Positions 7,579-16,356 of a stretch of 64,000 bases of DNA are shown piece by piece (positions within the stretch are counted from its first letter, which is position 1; each line of letters begins with the position of its first letter). The notes below the pieces were generated by a model. That model was not told the DNA's origin. It worked only from the letters and a program-made list of their open reading frames with translations, and ran no database searches. Origin of the DNA: Clostridia bacterium (GTDB lineage Bacteria > Bacillota > Clostridia > Oscillospirales > CAG-272). Where the stretch lies: the NCBI GenBank assembly GCA_017624905.1, contig JAGAMD010000026.1, positions 58,344 to 122,343 on the forward strand, read 5' to 3'. Made by a program: the position numbers and the translations under genes.

Positions 7579-10491
7579 TTATTCAATATAAAATTCAGAG
7601 TCCCAAACCTCAACGCCTGAACCGGCAAAAACACTGTCAAGGCGATCCTTGAGGTCTTGTCTTGTAATGCCCTTCTTCATTATAACCTGCAAAAAGCCTC
7701 CGCCTCCTGCACCGCATATCATTTTACCATCAATTAGATCATCAATGGAAATAAACATTTGGTCAATACAGGTATTGGTGCTTCCACTGTCAAGTCGCTT
7801 TGACTCTTCCCAGTGAAGATTCATTTGCTCGGCAAAGCCGTCTATGTCGCCGCTTTCGAGGCACTTGTACATATTAAACGGCATTTTCCCAATAGTATCA
7901 AAAGCATTTAGTGTTTCTTTTTCAGAGGCAATATATTTACCTACAACCTCACGTAAAAGATTACGTGCAAGTCGCCTTTGTCCTGTATAAATAATAGCAA
8001 ATCGCTTTGAAAACTCATCAAGCACTTCGCTGTTAATTTTAATTTCTTGGCATTTGATTTTTTGCTTCATTCCAGCCTTTGATGCAATCAGCTTAAAGCC
8101 AGGGGTAAGACCACCAACCTGATCCTGCCATCCACCACCGGTTGACATTAGCTGTTCCATTAGCATTACTCTATCATAAACCTGACCATTTGCAAGATTG
8201 AGCCCAAAAAATTCAGACAAAGCCTTTATACATGCAGCGGACAAAATAGAGCTTGTGCCAAGTCCTGAGCCACGAGGAATATTTATCGCCTGTGTTGAAA
8301 GATATAGTCCGCCTCCAAGCTTAGCAGTGATATCACTTAGCGTAAAGCTTCCATCTCTAGGAATTACGCCAAATGAGATTAGTGCCGCCTTATGCAAAGC
8401 GAATGGGTCCGATGGGTCTTTGCAATTTACAAGTTCCTCAAGAGAGGTGAATTCCTTATACGAATTGTTGTCCTCACTAGCCAAAATTATCGAGGACGTG
8501 TCTAATTTACGCACTTTAGCTTCTATCGGGAATCCCCCGTTTAGCTTTAATGCAGCATTTAACACGCAACCGCCGTTTTCGTTGCAATACGGAGGTGTGT
8601 CAGTCCAGCCGCCACCGAAATTCACTCTCACAGGCAGCTTAACTGTAACCTCGTTTTTTGCTATATTAAGTGCTGAATTATATCTGCAAATCGATGTGCG
8701 TTCAAGACCTTTGCTTATAGTATCAAAGCACATTCTTAGATACATTTCGTTTTCGTCTTCAGTGGCCAACTGTGAAAGATAGTAATAAATTCTAATTTTA
8801 TTTGAAAACTCATCTAGCTTTGTTTCATCAAGATTGTCAGCTAAAGCAAGAAGTCTGTCGCTTATTCTTTTGGCAACGCCATTTTTAAAAATCCCCTTGA
8901 GCTCGCTAACAGGTGCTTTATATTTAATGCTGTTTAGAATTACCTCCACCTTTACGCGGTCGTCAACCTTAGCTTGCCACATAGGAATCGCCTCAGTGTC
9001 AGCTAAATTAAAGCTTTCGCAAAGCGACAGAGATGTTTCATTAACAACGCCCAAGAGTGTGTTTTCCACAGCCTTCTCCATAGTGTCAGCCGGGGTAAAT
9101 AGCTTTGCAGTCCATAGTGGTTCAGAAAGCTTTTTGCCCATATGCATAGACTCCTTAGGGTTGTCATCAACCGCATACATTCTAACCACAAATTGACCAT
9201 TTTTCAGCTTCAAGCCGTGAAGCACCGTGTTGTCCTTTATTGCTTGTCCAAACAGTGTAACACCACTTATAACACAGCTTTTGCCAATGGTTGTTCCTCT
9301 GTGTATGTAGCTGTCCTCTATATATGAGCCGTCCCCTATATAGGTTTCTTTTCTTTGATTTATATACGAATTAGAACGTGCGTAGCTAGTAACGCTAGCT
9401 CCAAAGCTGTTTGAATTCACGTCGTTTGACCAACCAAGATATGCATATTCACCTATGTCGTCAGTCATCAGCTTAAGCAGCTCCTTTGTTGTGCCGAAAT
9501 GAATGAACGATGCCGGTGAAAATTGTAAAAGTCGCATTTTATATCTATGTAGCTTGTCCCAAATAGCACGTCTACACTCATCAAGCTCAGGTGAAAAATC
9601 ACCCTCGGGAGTTTCCCTATAAAAATCCTCGAGTGTTGATTCTGTTGCTAGCGGATATAAAAAGTCAGCATAGAAGGATAGACGCACGTGGTCATTAACA
9701 TAATAATTAAAATCACTGTCATTTGACACTAGTGAATATAGGTCATTCAAGAGGTTTCCATCAAAAATAACCGCCCCTGTGTCTATATTTACATTATTAT
9801 TCTTGTCAACAGCTCCGTTTTTTGTTAGACTTTCAATACTCTGCTTGTGCAAAAAGCGAGATACATTTCCGCCCTCATCACCAAGGAATACACCGTGGTT
9901 TTTACCTGTTTCAACTTTTTCCTTTATAGAAAGAGCCATCGCTCCCTTGGAATAGAAATCAAGCTGAAGAGGATTGAATAACAAGAGCACGTCGCCCGAG
10001 CAAACAAGCATACCGCTTCCCATACGGGCAGGTACACCGGTCATACCAAAAATAAACTCGTCAAAAAGCGTTGAGCGACGTCCGTCCGGCAGCTCTCTTG
10101 GTACAGGCGAGAACAGCTTTCCACAGGCTGAATACTGTGGCACACGCTTTGAGTCTCCGCCCGAATGAATGCAAAGGATTTTTATGCCTGTAAAGTCATC
10201 ATTGCCACGATGTTTTGCTATGTATCTAAGCACATTAAGAGTAGCACCACCGGAGCCTACTCTTTTGCCGTCCGGGTCCGGCAAAACGGCATAGTGAGTC
10301 CTTGATGGCAATTTGCCCTGTGTAAGTCGTGCGTTTATCTGCAGGCGATAAAACTCCGCCTGTGCCTCATTAGAGGCGGTCAAAACAATATAATCCCATA
10401 CGGGATATTTTTCCTTTTTCAGCGACTTCTCATATTCCTCATAAGAGTCCAGGTAAGACTGTCTCAAAAACAGGTTTTTATATTTTGACAT
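7579..10491 (-). CDS. fkp: Bifunctional L-fucokinase / GDP-L-fucose pyrophosphorylase (Fkp-like)
   Basis: A 970-residue cytoplasmic protein, close to the 949 residues of Bacteroides Fkp. The N-terminal half is a fucose-1-phosphate guanylyltransferase-type domain (GKLFSPVP segment near 125) followed by a left-handed helix-like stretch with hexapeptide character (SYIEDSYIHRGTTIGKSCVI). The C-terminal third is a GHMP kinase: NFGGGWTDTPPYC, then PRGSGLGTSSILSAA (phosphate loop), then ICGAGGGGF. Fkp phosphorylates free L-fucose and converts it to GDP-fucose, the donor for the GT11 fucosyltransferase in this operon. No de novo route (GMD/WcaG) is present, so salvage is implied. A related heptose or other sugar kinase/guanylyltransferase cannot be excluded. 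Confidence 0.8.
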   Translation of the reverse strand: MSKYKNLFLRQSYLDSYEEYEKSLKKEKYPVWDYIVLTASNEAQAEFYRLQINARLTQGKLPSRTHYAVLPDPDGKRVGSGGATLNVLRYIAKHRGNDDFTGIKILCIHSGGDSKRVPQYSACGKLFSPVPRELPDGRRSTLFDEFIFGMTGVPARMGSGMLVCSGDVLLLFNPLQLDFYSKGAMALSIKEKVETGKNHGVFLGDEGGNVSRFLHKQSIESLTKNGAVDKNNNVNIDTGAVIFDGNLLNDLYSLVSNDSDFNYYVNDHVRLSFYADFLYPLATESTLEDFYRETPEGDFSPELDECRRAIWDKLHRYKMRLLQFSPASFIHFGTTKELLKLMTDDIGEYAYLGWSNDVNSNSFGASVTSYARSNSYINQRKETYIGDGSYIEDSYIHRGTTIGKSCVISGVTLFGQAIKDNTVLHGLKLKNGQFVVRMYAVDDNPKESMHMGKKLSEPLWTAKLFTPADTMEKAVENTLLGVVNETSLSLCESFNLADTEAIPMWQAKVDDRVKVEVILNSIKYKAPVSELKGIFKNGVAKRISDRLLALADNLDETKLDEFSNKIRIYYYLSQLATEDENEMYLRMCFDTISKGLERTSICRYNSALNIAKNEVTVKLPVRVNFGGGWTDTPPYCNENGGCVLNAALKLNGGFPIEAKVRKLDTSSIILASEDNNSYKEFTSLEELVNCKDPSDPFALHKAALISFGVIPRDGSFTLSDITAKLGGGLYLSTQAINIPRGSGLGTSSILSAACIKALSEFFGLNLANGQVYDRVMLMEQLMSTGGGWQDQVGGLTPGFKLIASKAGMKQKIKCQEIKINSEVLDEFSKRFAIIYTGQRRLARNLLREVVGKYIASEKETLNAFDTIGKMPFNMYKCLESGDIDGFAEQMNLHWEESKRLDSGSTNTCIDQMFISIDDLIDGKMICGAGGGGFLQVIMKKGITRQDLKDRLDSVFAGSGVEVWDSEFYIE

Positions 10492-10515
10492 ATAGCCTCC
10501 ATTTAAATAGTTCGT

Positions 10516-11541
10516 TTAAAATTTATCTGTTTTTATGTATTTTTCATAGAAATTTTGATATTCATTGGAAATTACAGCTTCCCACCAACCTCTGTTTTCT
10601 AAATACCAATTTATTGTCTTCTCTATGCCATCTGCAAATTTTGTTTCAGGTAGCCATCCGAGCTCGTTGTAAATTTTAGTAGGATCAATTGCGTATCTTA
10701 TATCATGTCCTTTGCGATCTGCAACATGCGTGATCAACTTCTCATTCTTACCAAGTTTTTTGCAGATAAGCTTAACAACATCGATATTTGCCACTTCGTT
10801 GTGTCCGCCAATATTATAAACCTCACCCACTCTGCCCTTGTGGATTATTAAATCAATTGCCTTACAATGGTCCTCAACGTATAGCCAATCTCTAATATGC
10901 TCCCCAGAGCCATATATTGTGAGTGGCTTTTCTTCAAGAGCCTTAAGTATCATAAGTGGAATTAGCTTTTCTGGAAACTGGTACGCACCATAGTTGTTTG
11001 AGCATCGTGAAATTGTTATCGGCAAACCGTAGGTTCTATAATAAGCAAGACCCAAAAGGTCAGCACTCGCTTTTGAAGCACTGTACGGACTGCTTGGATG
11101 AATGGGTGTTTCTTCTGTGAAGAAAAGTTCAGGACGGTCGAGCGGTAAATCGCCATAAACCTCATCAGTTGACACTTGGTGATAGCGGTCAATTCCGTAT
11201 TTACGACACGCATCCATTAAAACCTGTGTGCCAAGAATATTTGTTCTTAAAAACACCTCAGGGTTTTCAATAGAACGATCAACGTGGCTTTCCGCTGCAA
11301 AGTTTACAACAACATTTGGCTTTTCATCCTCAAATATTTTATAAATTGCCTCACGATCGCAAATGTCAGTCTTATAAAACTTAAATTTAGGGCTTTTAAG
11401 CGCTTTTTCAAGCGTTGAAAGATTCCCCGCATATGTAAGAGAGTCCACACAGACAATCCTGTAATTGTTATACTTATCAAGCATATAGTAAACAAAATTT
11501 GAGCCTATAAAGCCAGCTCCACCTGTTACGATGATTGTCAT
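10516..11541 (-). CDS. rmlB: dTDP-glucose 4,6-dehydratase
   Basis: A 341-residue extended short-chain dehydrogenase. It has the NAD-binding GGAGFIGSNF (7-16), the catalytic T125-D126-E127 of STDEVYG, and Y153/K157 of the YSASK motif, all intact. It converts dTDP-glucose to dTDP-4-keto-6-deoxyglucose, precursor of rhamnose and other deoxysugars. The partner genes rmlA, rmlC and rmlD are absent from this window, so either they are elsewhere or the product feeds another deoxysugar. It is separated by 20-24 nt from its neighbours in the polysaccharide operon. Confidence 0.93.
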   Translation of the reverse strand: MTIIVTGGAGFIGSNFVYYMLDKYNNYRIVCVDSLTYAGNLSTLEKALKSPKFKFYKTDICDREAIYKIFEDEKPNVVVNFAAESHVDRSIENPEVFLRTNILGTQVLMDACRKYGIDRYHQVSTDEVYGDLPLDRPELFFTEETPIHPSSPYSASKASADLLGLAYYRTYGLPITISRCSNNYGAYQFPEKLIPLMILKALEEKPLTIYGSGEHIRDWLYVEDHCKAIDLIIHKGRVGEVYNIGGHNEVANIDVVKLICKKLGKNEKLITHVADRKGHDIRYAIDPTKIYNELGWLPETKFADGIEKTINWYLENRGWWEAVISNEYQNFYEKYIKTDKF

Positions 11542-11561
11542 GGGACCTCCTTTTTGTATAA

Positions 11562-12359
11562 TTAATTATAAAATTCTGGTGCTGTTTTTAATTTTTTGAA
11601 AAATTCCTCATCGTGAGCAAAAATCACCTTTGCGTTATACTTCTTTTGAAGTTCTCTTACCTTTTCAATAGATTTAAAATATGAAAGGCTATCATAGAGC
11701 AAGCCCGAGCCTTTTGCTGGTGGCCCATATATTTCTTCTGTATAAACGCAGTCTTGTGGCAAAATATATGTTTCATTATCGGCATGCACAACAAGACCTA
11801 AAAGGTTAGGAGTATGTCCAGGAAGGCAAACAATCTCTACATTCTTAGCCACTTCCATGTCATTATCAACTAATATGTAATTGCCCGCAGCTGTACAATC
11901 AGCTTTCACATATCCTCCATGAGTTGCGGAGTTAGGATTCTTGTGTACTGTAACTAGTGCGTTTTCATAATCCTCTTTAGGCACATAAATGTTTGCATGA
12001 GGGAACAGACAAAGTCCACCTGCATGATCAAGATGCATATGGGATATTATTACAGTTTTTATATCTTCTGGCTTAACTCCGCATAACGCAAGTTGATTTT
12101 CGAGACGTTCTTCCTCTTTTTGATACAATGGATATATCTCTTGTAAATGCTTCGGCCAATAGCCCTTCATTGCATCCGGATGGCTTCCCGTATCATACAA
12201 TATGTATTCTCCATCGTTTTCAATCAAAAAGCTCATAACTGGAAGCTTTATCCACTCGTTGTTTATATGTGGTTGGCTATATGTACCTATTACGCTACAT
12301 CCAACAACATTGTTTTTATCTGTTTCCAAATATCCTGTATTTAAAATATAAAGTTTCAT
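11562..12359 (-). CDS. MBL-fold hydrolase of the N-acyl homoserine lactonase type
   Basis: A 265-residue metallo-beta-lactamase-fold enzyme. The zinc motif SHMHLDHAGG gives H107, H109, D111 and H112. Further ligands are expected from a His after residue 160, the Asp of the DCVYTEE segment and the C-terminal AHDEE. Order and length fit the AiiA/AttM lactonase subgroup, but annotation by that name rarely proves AHL as substrate. There is no signal peptide, so it acts in the cytoplasm. It sits between the LicC-LicA-like fusion gene (9 nt) and rmlB (20 nt), so a role with an activated phospho-alcohol or sugar ester is as likely as quorum quenching. Confidence 0.8.
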   Translation of the reverse strand: MKLYILNTGYLETDKNNVVGCSVIGTYSQPHINNEWIKLPVMSFLIENDGEYILYDTGSHPDAMKGYWPKHLQEIYPLYQKEEERLENQLALCGVKPEDIKTVIISHMHLDHAGGLCLFPHANIYVPKEDYENALVTVHKNPNSATHGGYVKADCTAAGNYILVDNDMEVAKNVEIVCLPGHTPNLLGLVVHADNETYILPQDCVYTEEIYGPPAKGSGLLYDSLSYFKSIEKVRELQKKYNAKVIFAHDEEFFKKLKTAPEFYN

Positions 12360-12368
12360 AAATCATCC

Positions 12369-13955
12369 TCATTTCAATAATTGATTTGCTAATTCTATTG
12401 TTTTTTTGCACTGATTATAAAAGATAAGTAGTAAATTTCCACAGTCTTCATTCACACTTTCTTTGTATATAGCCCAGCATGTGTAATACCAATAATGGAC
12501 TGCTCTATAGCAAAGCCAGTGCCTATATTCAAAGTCGGTTGGCTTTCTTTGATAATAAAACTCTAAATATTGCTTCAAATCCTCTTCCTCAAAGTCATAA
12601 TTTCCAAGGAATGGGAAATCATATGCAACATCACAATAGCCAGAGAACTCCCAATCTATCAAGTTAAAGCTGTCTTCCGTAATTAGACAATTATTAGAGT
12701 TCAAGTTACAATGGCAGATTGCTTTTCTAAAGCAATCCTTTTTTAGAGCTCTATCGATTTTATGTACTTCCTCACGCATTTTGCCAAAAATCTCGAACAA
12801 ATTATCTTTGTTACTACAAGCTAGAGTTAACAGCTTGTCCGACGCCTCAATAGGATCAAATTCATTGCTTATTTTGTCTGCATCTGGCGTTTCACAAGCA
12901 TGAATTTTCGCAACGTTTTCAGCAAGAGTCTTCAAATCATTCTTGTTATTTTTATTCAGTGGATGTGCATTTGCAACATAATAAGATAGCTTGTGTCCGC
13001 TCTCATCAATAAATATTAATGTATCATCTATTCCGAGTTTTTTCGCTAACTTATTTGCATATGTTTCTCTTTTCCTGCTTACAATATTTTTTCCGCTAAC
13101 ACCAGGATATCTGTAAACAAATTCCTTATCTTTGACCACAACCTTAAAGGTTATATTCGAGTGGCCAGCTTCCAAAATATCAACGTTAGAAATGTCTTCA
13201 CTTTTGCAATTTAATTGTTCGCATATATTCTTTACAATCAAAGCACTAACGCTGTTGACAAATAGCACGTTTAAGGTTTTTAAGGAATTCAAATCATCAA
13301 ACTCTCTAACCATACTAGACTCAGAATGCTTGATTGAGATTTCTAGCTCATCCAAATGCTTTCCCATAAATTCTTCCCAAAAAAGTGAAGATACTCTATA
13401 CTTGTTAATCTCATTTTCCAAGAGCTCTTTCATCTTATTAGAAAAGCTTTCATCAAAAAAAGCTACTCCGTTTACACATTCAGCCTTACTTTTGCCCGGA
13501 ACTATTGATGTTATTCTATTATTAGAATCTACTTCTACGGCAAATTTATCACTTGCATCCTCAAAAAAGCTTGTCGCTTGATAAGGCTTGTTTTCGTAAG
13601 CAGAAAACGGATTTTCTTCATAGTAGTAATCGCATGAACAGACATATGTGTTCTTTAGCTTATCCTTTGCCAAATACAATGAATAAACGTTGTTTTTATC
13701 AAGACGAGGGTTTCCTAATAATTGAATCCCATACTTGTCCTCTAGATAAAAATACATTTCTTTTTTGTATCCAACCACAACAGTAATATCATTCACACCA
13801 GCCTCTTTTAATTGAGAAATTTGACGCTCTATTATAGGCACACCTTTCACCTTTAAAAGCCCTTTTGGTGGCGAATACATAGTATCTTTTGAAGCCCCTG
13901 CTGCCAAAATTATTGCATTGTCTACTTTAACGCCTTTAACATCAATTTTTATCAT
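12369..13955 (-). CDS. Fused LicC-like nucleotidyltransferase and LicA-like choline kinase domain protein
   Basis: 528 residues in two domains. Residues of about 12-230 are an NTP-transferase (ILAAGASKDTMYSPPKGLL at 15-34, then KEAGVNDITVVVGYKKE), similar to CTP:phosphocholine cytidylyltransferase LicC. Residues 255-528 are an APH/choline-kinase fold with HCNLNSNN (415-422) and IDWEFSG (433-439). Together these would phosphorylate an amino alcohol such as choline and make the CDP derivative. Two signature positions are odd: the usual Arg after the GxG turn of the first domain is missing, and the catalytic Asp of the kinase HxD motif is Asn417. Its 5-prime end overlaps the IspD-like gene by 14 nt. 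No LicD transferase is nearby. Confidence 0.75.
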   Translation of the reverse strand: MIKIDVKGVKVDNAIILAAGASKDTMYSPPKGLLKVKGVPIIERQISQLKEAGVNDITVVVGYKKEMYFYLEDKYGIQLLGNPRLDKNNVYSLYLAKDKLKNTYVCSCDYYYEENPFSAYENKPYQATSFFEDASDKFAVEVDSNNRITSIVPGKSKAECVNGVAFFDESFSNKMKELLENEINKYRVSSLFWEEFMGKHLDELEISIKHSESSMVREFDDLNSLKTLNVLFVNSVSALIVKNICEQLNCKSEDISNVDILEAGHSNITFKVVVKDKEFVYRYPGVSGKNIVSRKRETYANKLAKKLGIDDTLIFIDESGHKLSYYVANAHPLNKNNKNDLKTLAENVAKIHACETPDADKISNEFDPIEASDKLLTLACSNKDNLFEIFGKMREEVHKIDRALKKDCFRKAICHCNLNSNNCLITEDSFNLIDWEFSGYCDVAYDFPFLGNYDFEEEDLKQYLEFYYQRKPTDFEYRHWLCYRAVHYWYYTCWAIYKESVNEDCGNLLLIFYNQCKKTIELANQLLK

Positions 13956-14652
13956 TTTGTTTTTTGTTGCCTTCCTTTATTATCTCTTCGAACATTTTAA
14001 CATCATATTTTTCTGTTATTTTAAAATTTTGTGGTAATGCTTTCGAAAAATGGACTTCATTTCCAGCTGCAGCATAAATGGCCACAGGATAACTCTCACA
14101 CACAAAATCTTTGTTTAAATATCTATCTATTGCATTTTTTAATTTAGAATATTTAAATGTCCATGGTGTTGCAGTTTGTACCAAGCCATCTCTCAAATAT
14201 TCTTTTGATTTTGTTGTATCACTGCCAACCTTGAACATACACAAACTACATTTCCTAGCTGCAACTCCAGAACCATGTTCTTGACATACGCGAATAGAAT
14301 CATCGATTTCTTCATTCGATATAAGTGGTCTATCAACAGATGTTATTACAATTAGGTCATCTTCCTGTGGATTTGCCGCCTCAAGGCCATTAATACAAGA
14401 ATCTATAAATTCTGTCCCACCAGCGACTATTGTTTTGAGCTTACTTATATTAAACTTTTCACAATAATATCGAGCTTTTTCCAACCAATTTTCAACGCAA
14501 ACTAATATAATTTCTTCTATCTGTTCGTTTTTTTGAAAGGTCTCCAAGGTATAAACCATAATCGGCTTTCCTTCTACCTCGATAAACTGTTTAGGAATTT
14601 CTGCTCCTACTCGAGCACCTACTCCTCCAGCCAATAATATTGCTATATTCAT
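13942..14652 (-). CDS. IspD/TarI-family cytidylyltransferase
   Basis: A 236-residue nucleotidyltransferase with the family opening ILLAGGVGARVGAEIPKQF (5-23), where R14 and K21 contact CTP phosphates, and VDRPLIS, the usual metal-site strand. IspD makes CDP-methylerythritol for isoprenoids, while TarI makes CDP-ribitol for teichoic acid. Location between the flippase and the LicC-LicA-like fusion, plus a TagF-type transferase in the operon, favours a TarI-like role in polyol-phosphate decoration (inference). No TarJ-type reductase accompanies it. Its end overlaps the next gene by 14 nt, so they are probably translationally coupled. Confidence 0.8.
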   Translation of the reverse strand: MNIAILLAGGVGARVGAEIPKQFIEVEGKPIMVYTLETFQKNEQIEEIILVCVENWLEKARYYCEKFNISKLKTIVAGGTEFIDSCINGLEAANPQEDDLIVITSVDRPLISNEEIDDSIRVCQEHGSGVAARKCSLCMFKVGSDTTKSKEYLRDGLVQTATPWTFKYSKLKNAIDRYLNKDFVCESYPVAIYAAAGNEVHFSKALPQNFKITEKYDVKMFEEIIKEGNKKQNDKN

Positions 14653-14703
14653 ATTTTTACTCCGTATTTTTTCTATAATAACACATATTTTGTCTTTACT
14701 GTT

Positions 14704-16185
14704 TTAATGTTCACTATTATCCTTAGGTCTTTTCAACACCTTAACCACGTTCGTCTTTATTATATTCAAAAGATAATAGAAGCTTTCAACTTTAAAAGCA
14801 GCAGAAAGACCGACATAAATCAATACACCCGAAGCAATCTGAACGAAAAGCATTAAGTACATATTCATAGGAATAAATCCTATACCAATCACTGCTGCAC
14901 CCATTACTGCCGACATTACAACAAATGGTAAAATATCCTTGACCTGTTCCCGATATCCGTATCCAAGCAATTTTCTGTTTGGGAAAACATTAACCAAAAG
15001 AGCAAATAGTGATATCACTATTCCACCTAGTGCTATTGCCTTAACTCCAAAGAAACAGGTGAAAATAATCACCGATAAACTAAAAACTTTTTTTATTATT
15101 TCAATTTTTAGAATTATATCGCTTCTTCCAAGTGCGTAAAGAGCCTGAATGTTAGCTGTTTGAAGCGGCATCAGTGCCATGCTGACACAAGCAATTTGTA
15201 TGTATGGAACGCACTCTATCCAATTATCGGTTAACACAATTCTTACAAATATTTCAGCACAAGCGGCGAATCCAAACATCATAGGCATTGTTAAGTATGC
15301 GCTTGTTTTTATTGATCGCCTCATCAATCTTTTCACTTCTGCTTTGTCATCCTGCTTTTGAGAAAGCACAGGAAACATGACACTTTGAATTGACGAATTT
15401 ACATTTGAAACTAACAAATTAGGTACTTGCCTACCCTTATTATAAAGTGCCAAATCGGTGCTTGTGTATTTTTTTCCTATTATCAAGGTTCTAATATCCT
15501 CGAAAACGACACTTATAATTGAAGACACCAATATTTTCCAACCATAAGAGAATAGTTTGCCTAATCGTTTGAAGGAAAAAACAAGCTTAGGCATCCATTT
15601 ATTTACAATAGCGAGCATAATTGTATCAATCACTACATTAGTAAGATATTGACCAACCAACGCCCAAACGCCAAGACCTTTAATCGCCATAACAATGCCC
15701 ACAACCGCAGAAATCATTGTACCAACAAAGGTAACCACGAAAAATTTTCTAAACTGTAATCTTCTTGACACCATTGAACGCTGAACAGAGTTGATTGAAG
15801 CTACGACTAGACCTATGCCCATTACTCTTATAACATCTACAAGCTTTTCATATTCAAAAAACGAAGAAATCATAGGAGCTGCAAAAAACAGTAATATATA
15901 TAACACTACTGAAAAAACAAATCCAAAATAAAGCACTGTAGAGAAATCAATATCGTCAACATCTTTCTTTTGTATAAGTGCGCTTGAAAAGCCACTAGTA
16001 ACAAAAACATTGCAAATATTAATTATAACAGTAACAAGGGCAATAATTCCATACTGTTCTGGCAAAAGAAGTCTTGCCAAAACAAGCGAAACTATAAAGC
16101 TAACGCCTTGAGCACCAATGCGTTCCATAAAGGTCCACACAAGTCCCGAGATTGTCTTGTTTTTAAGCGATTGTTTTTCGTCCAA
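14704..16185 (-). CDS. Wzx-type polysaccharide flippase (MOP superfamily)
   Basis: A polytopic membrane protein of about 493 residues with 12-14 predicted helices. It opens with KTISGLVWTFMERIGAQG and LARLLLPEQYG, typical of PF13440 exporters such as TuaB and WzxC that flip lipid-linked repeat units across the membrane. I place the start at a TTG (16185), because GAAGGAG stands 8 nt before it. An in-frame ATG at 16221 has no ribosome site, and the family normally begins just before KKTISG. It is paired in the operon with the Wzy-like polymerase. A gap of 135-170 nt upstream holds no gene I can support. Confidence 0.88.
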   Translation of the reverse strand: MDEKQSLKNKTISGLVWTFMERIGAQGVSFIVSLVLARLLLPEQYGIIALVTVIINICNVFVTSGFSSALIQKKDVDDIDFSTVLYFGFVFSVVLYILLFFAAPMISSFFEYEKLVDVIRVMGIGLVVASINSVQRSMVSRRLQFRKFFVVTFVGTMISAVVGIVMAIKGLGVWALVGQYLTNVVIDTIMLAIVNKWMPKLVFSFKRLGKLFSYGWKILVSSIISVVFEDIRTLIIGKKYTSTDLALYNKGRQVPNLLVSNVNSSIQSVMFPVLSQKQDDKAEVKRLMRRSIKTSAYLTMPMMFGFAACAEIFVRIVLTDNWIECVPYIQIACVSMALMPLQTANIQALYALGRSDIILKIEIIKKVFSLSVIIFTCFFGVKAIALGGIVISLFALLVNVFPNRKLLGYGYREQVKDILPFVVMSAVMGAAVIGIGFIPMNMYLMLFVQIASGVLIYVGLSAAFKVESFYYLLNIIKTNVVKVLKRPKDNSEH

Positions 16186-16356
16186 ATTAATTTCTCCTTC
16201 TATTTTTAATGCAACCTTCATTTTTTAGCAAATCGTTTCAAGTTCTAATATTTTTCTTGCTAAGCTTTTTAACACAATTCCACAAAAAGTCTGTGATATA
16301 TTTGAACGGAAAAGCAAGAATATATAAAATTGTTTTTGTTTTTGATGCTTGAAAAT

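Noticed and set aside
16222-16356. 45-codon minus frame with basic, hydrophobic character behind the GT4-TagF gene
   Set aside because: It has no start codon, overlaps the end of the fusion gene, and a TagF-type C-terminus is already complete. It may be a remnant but cannot be supported.
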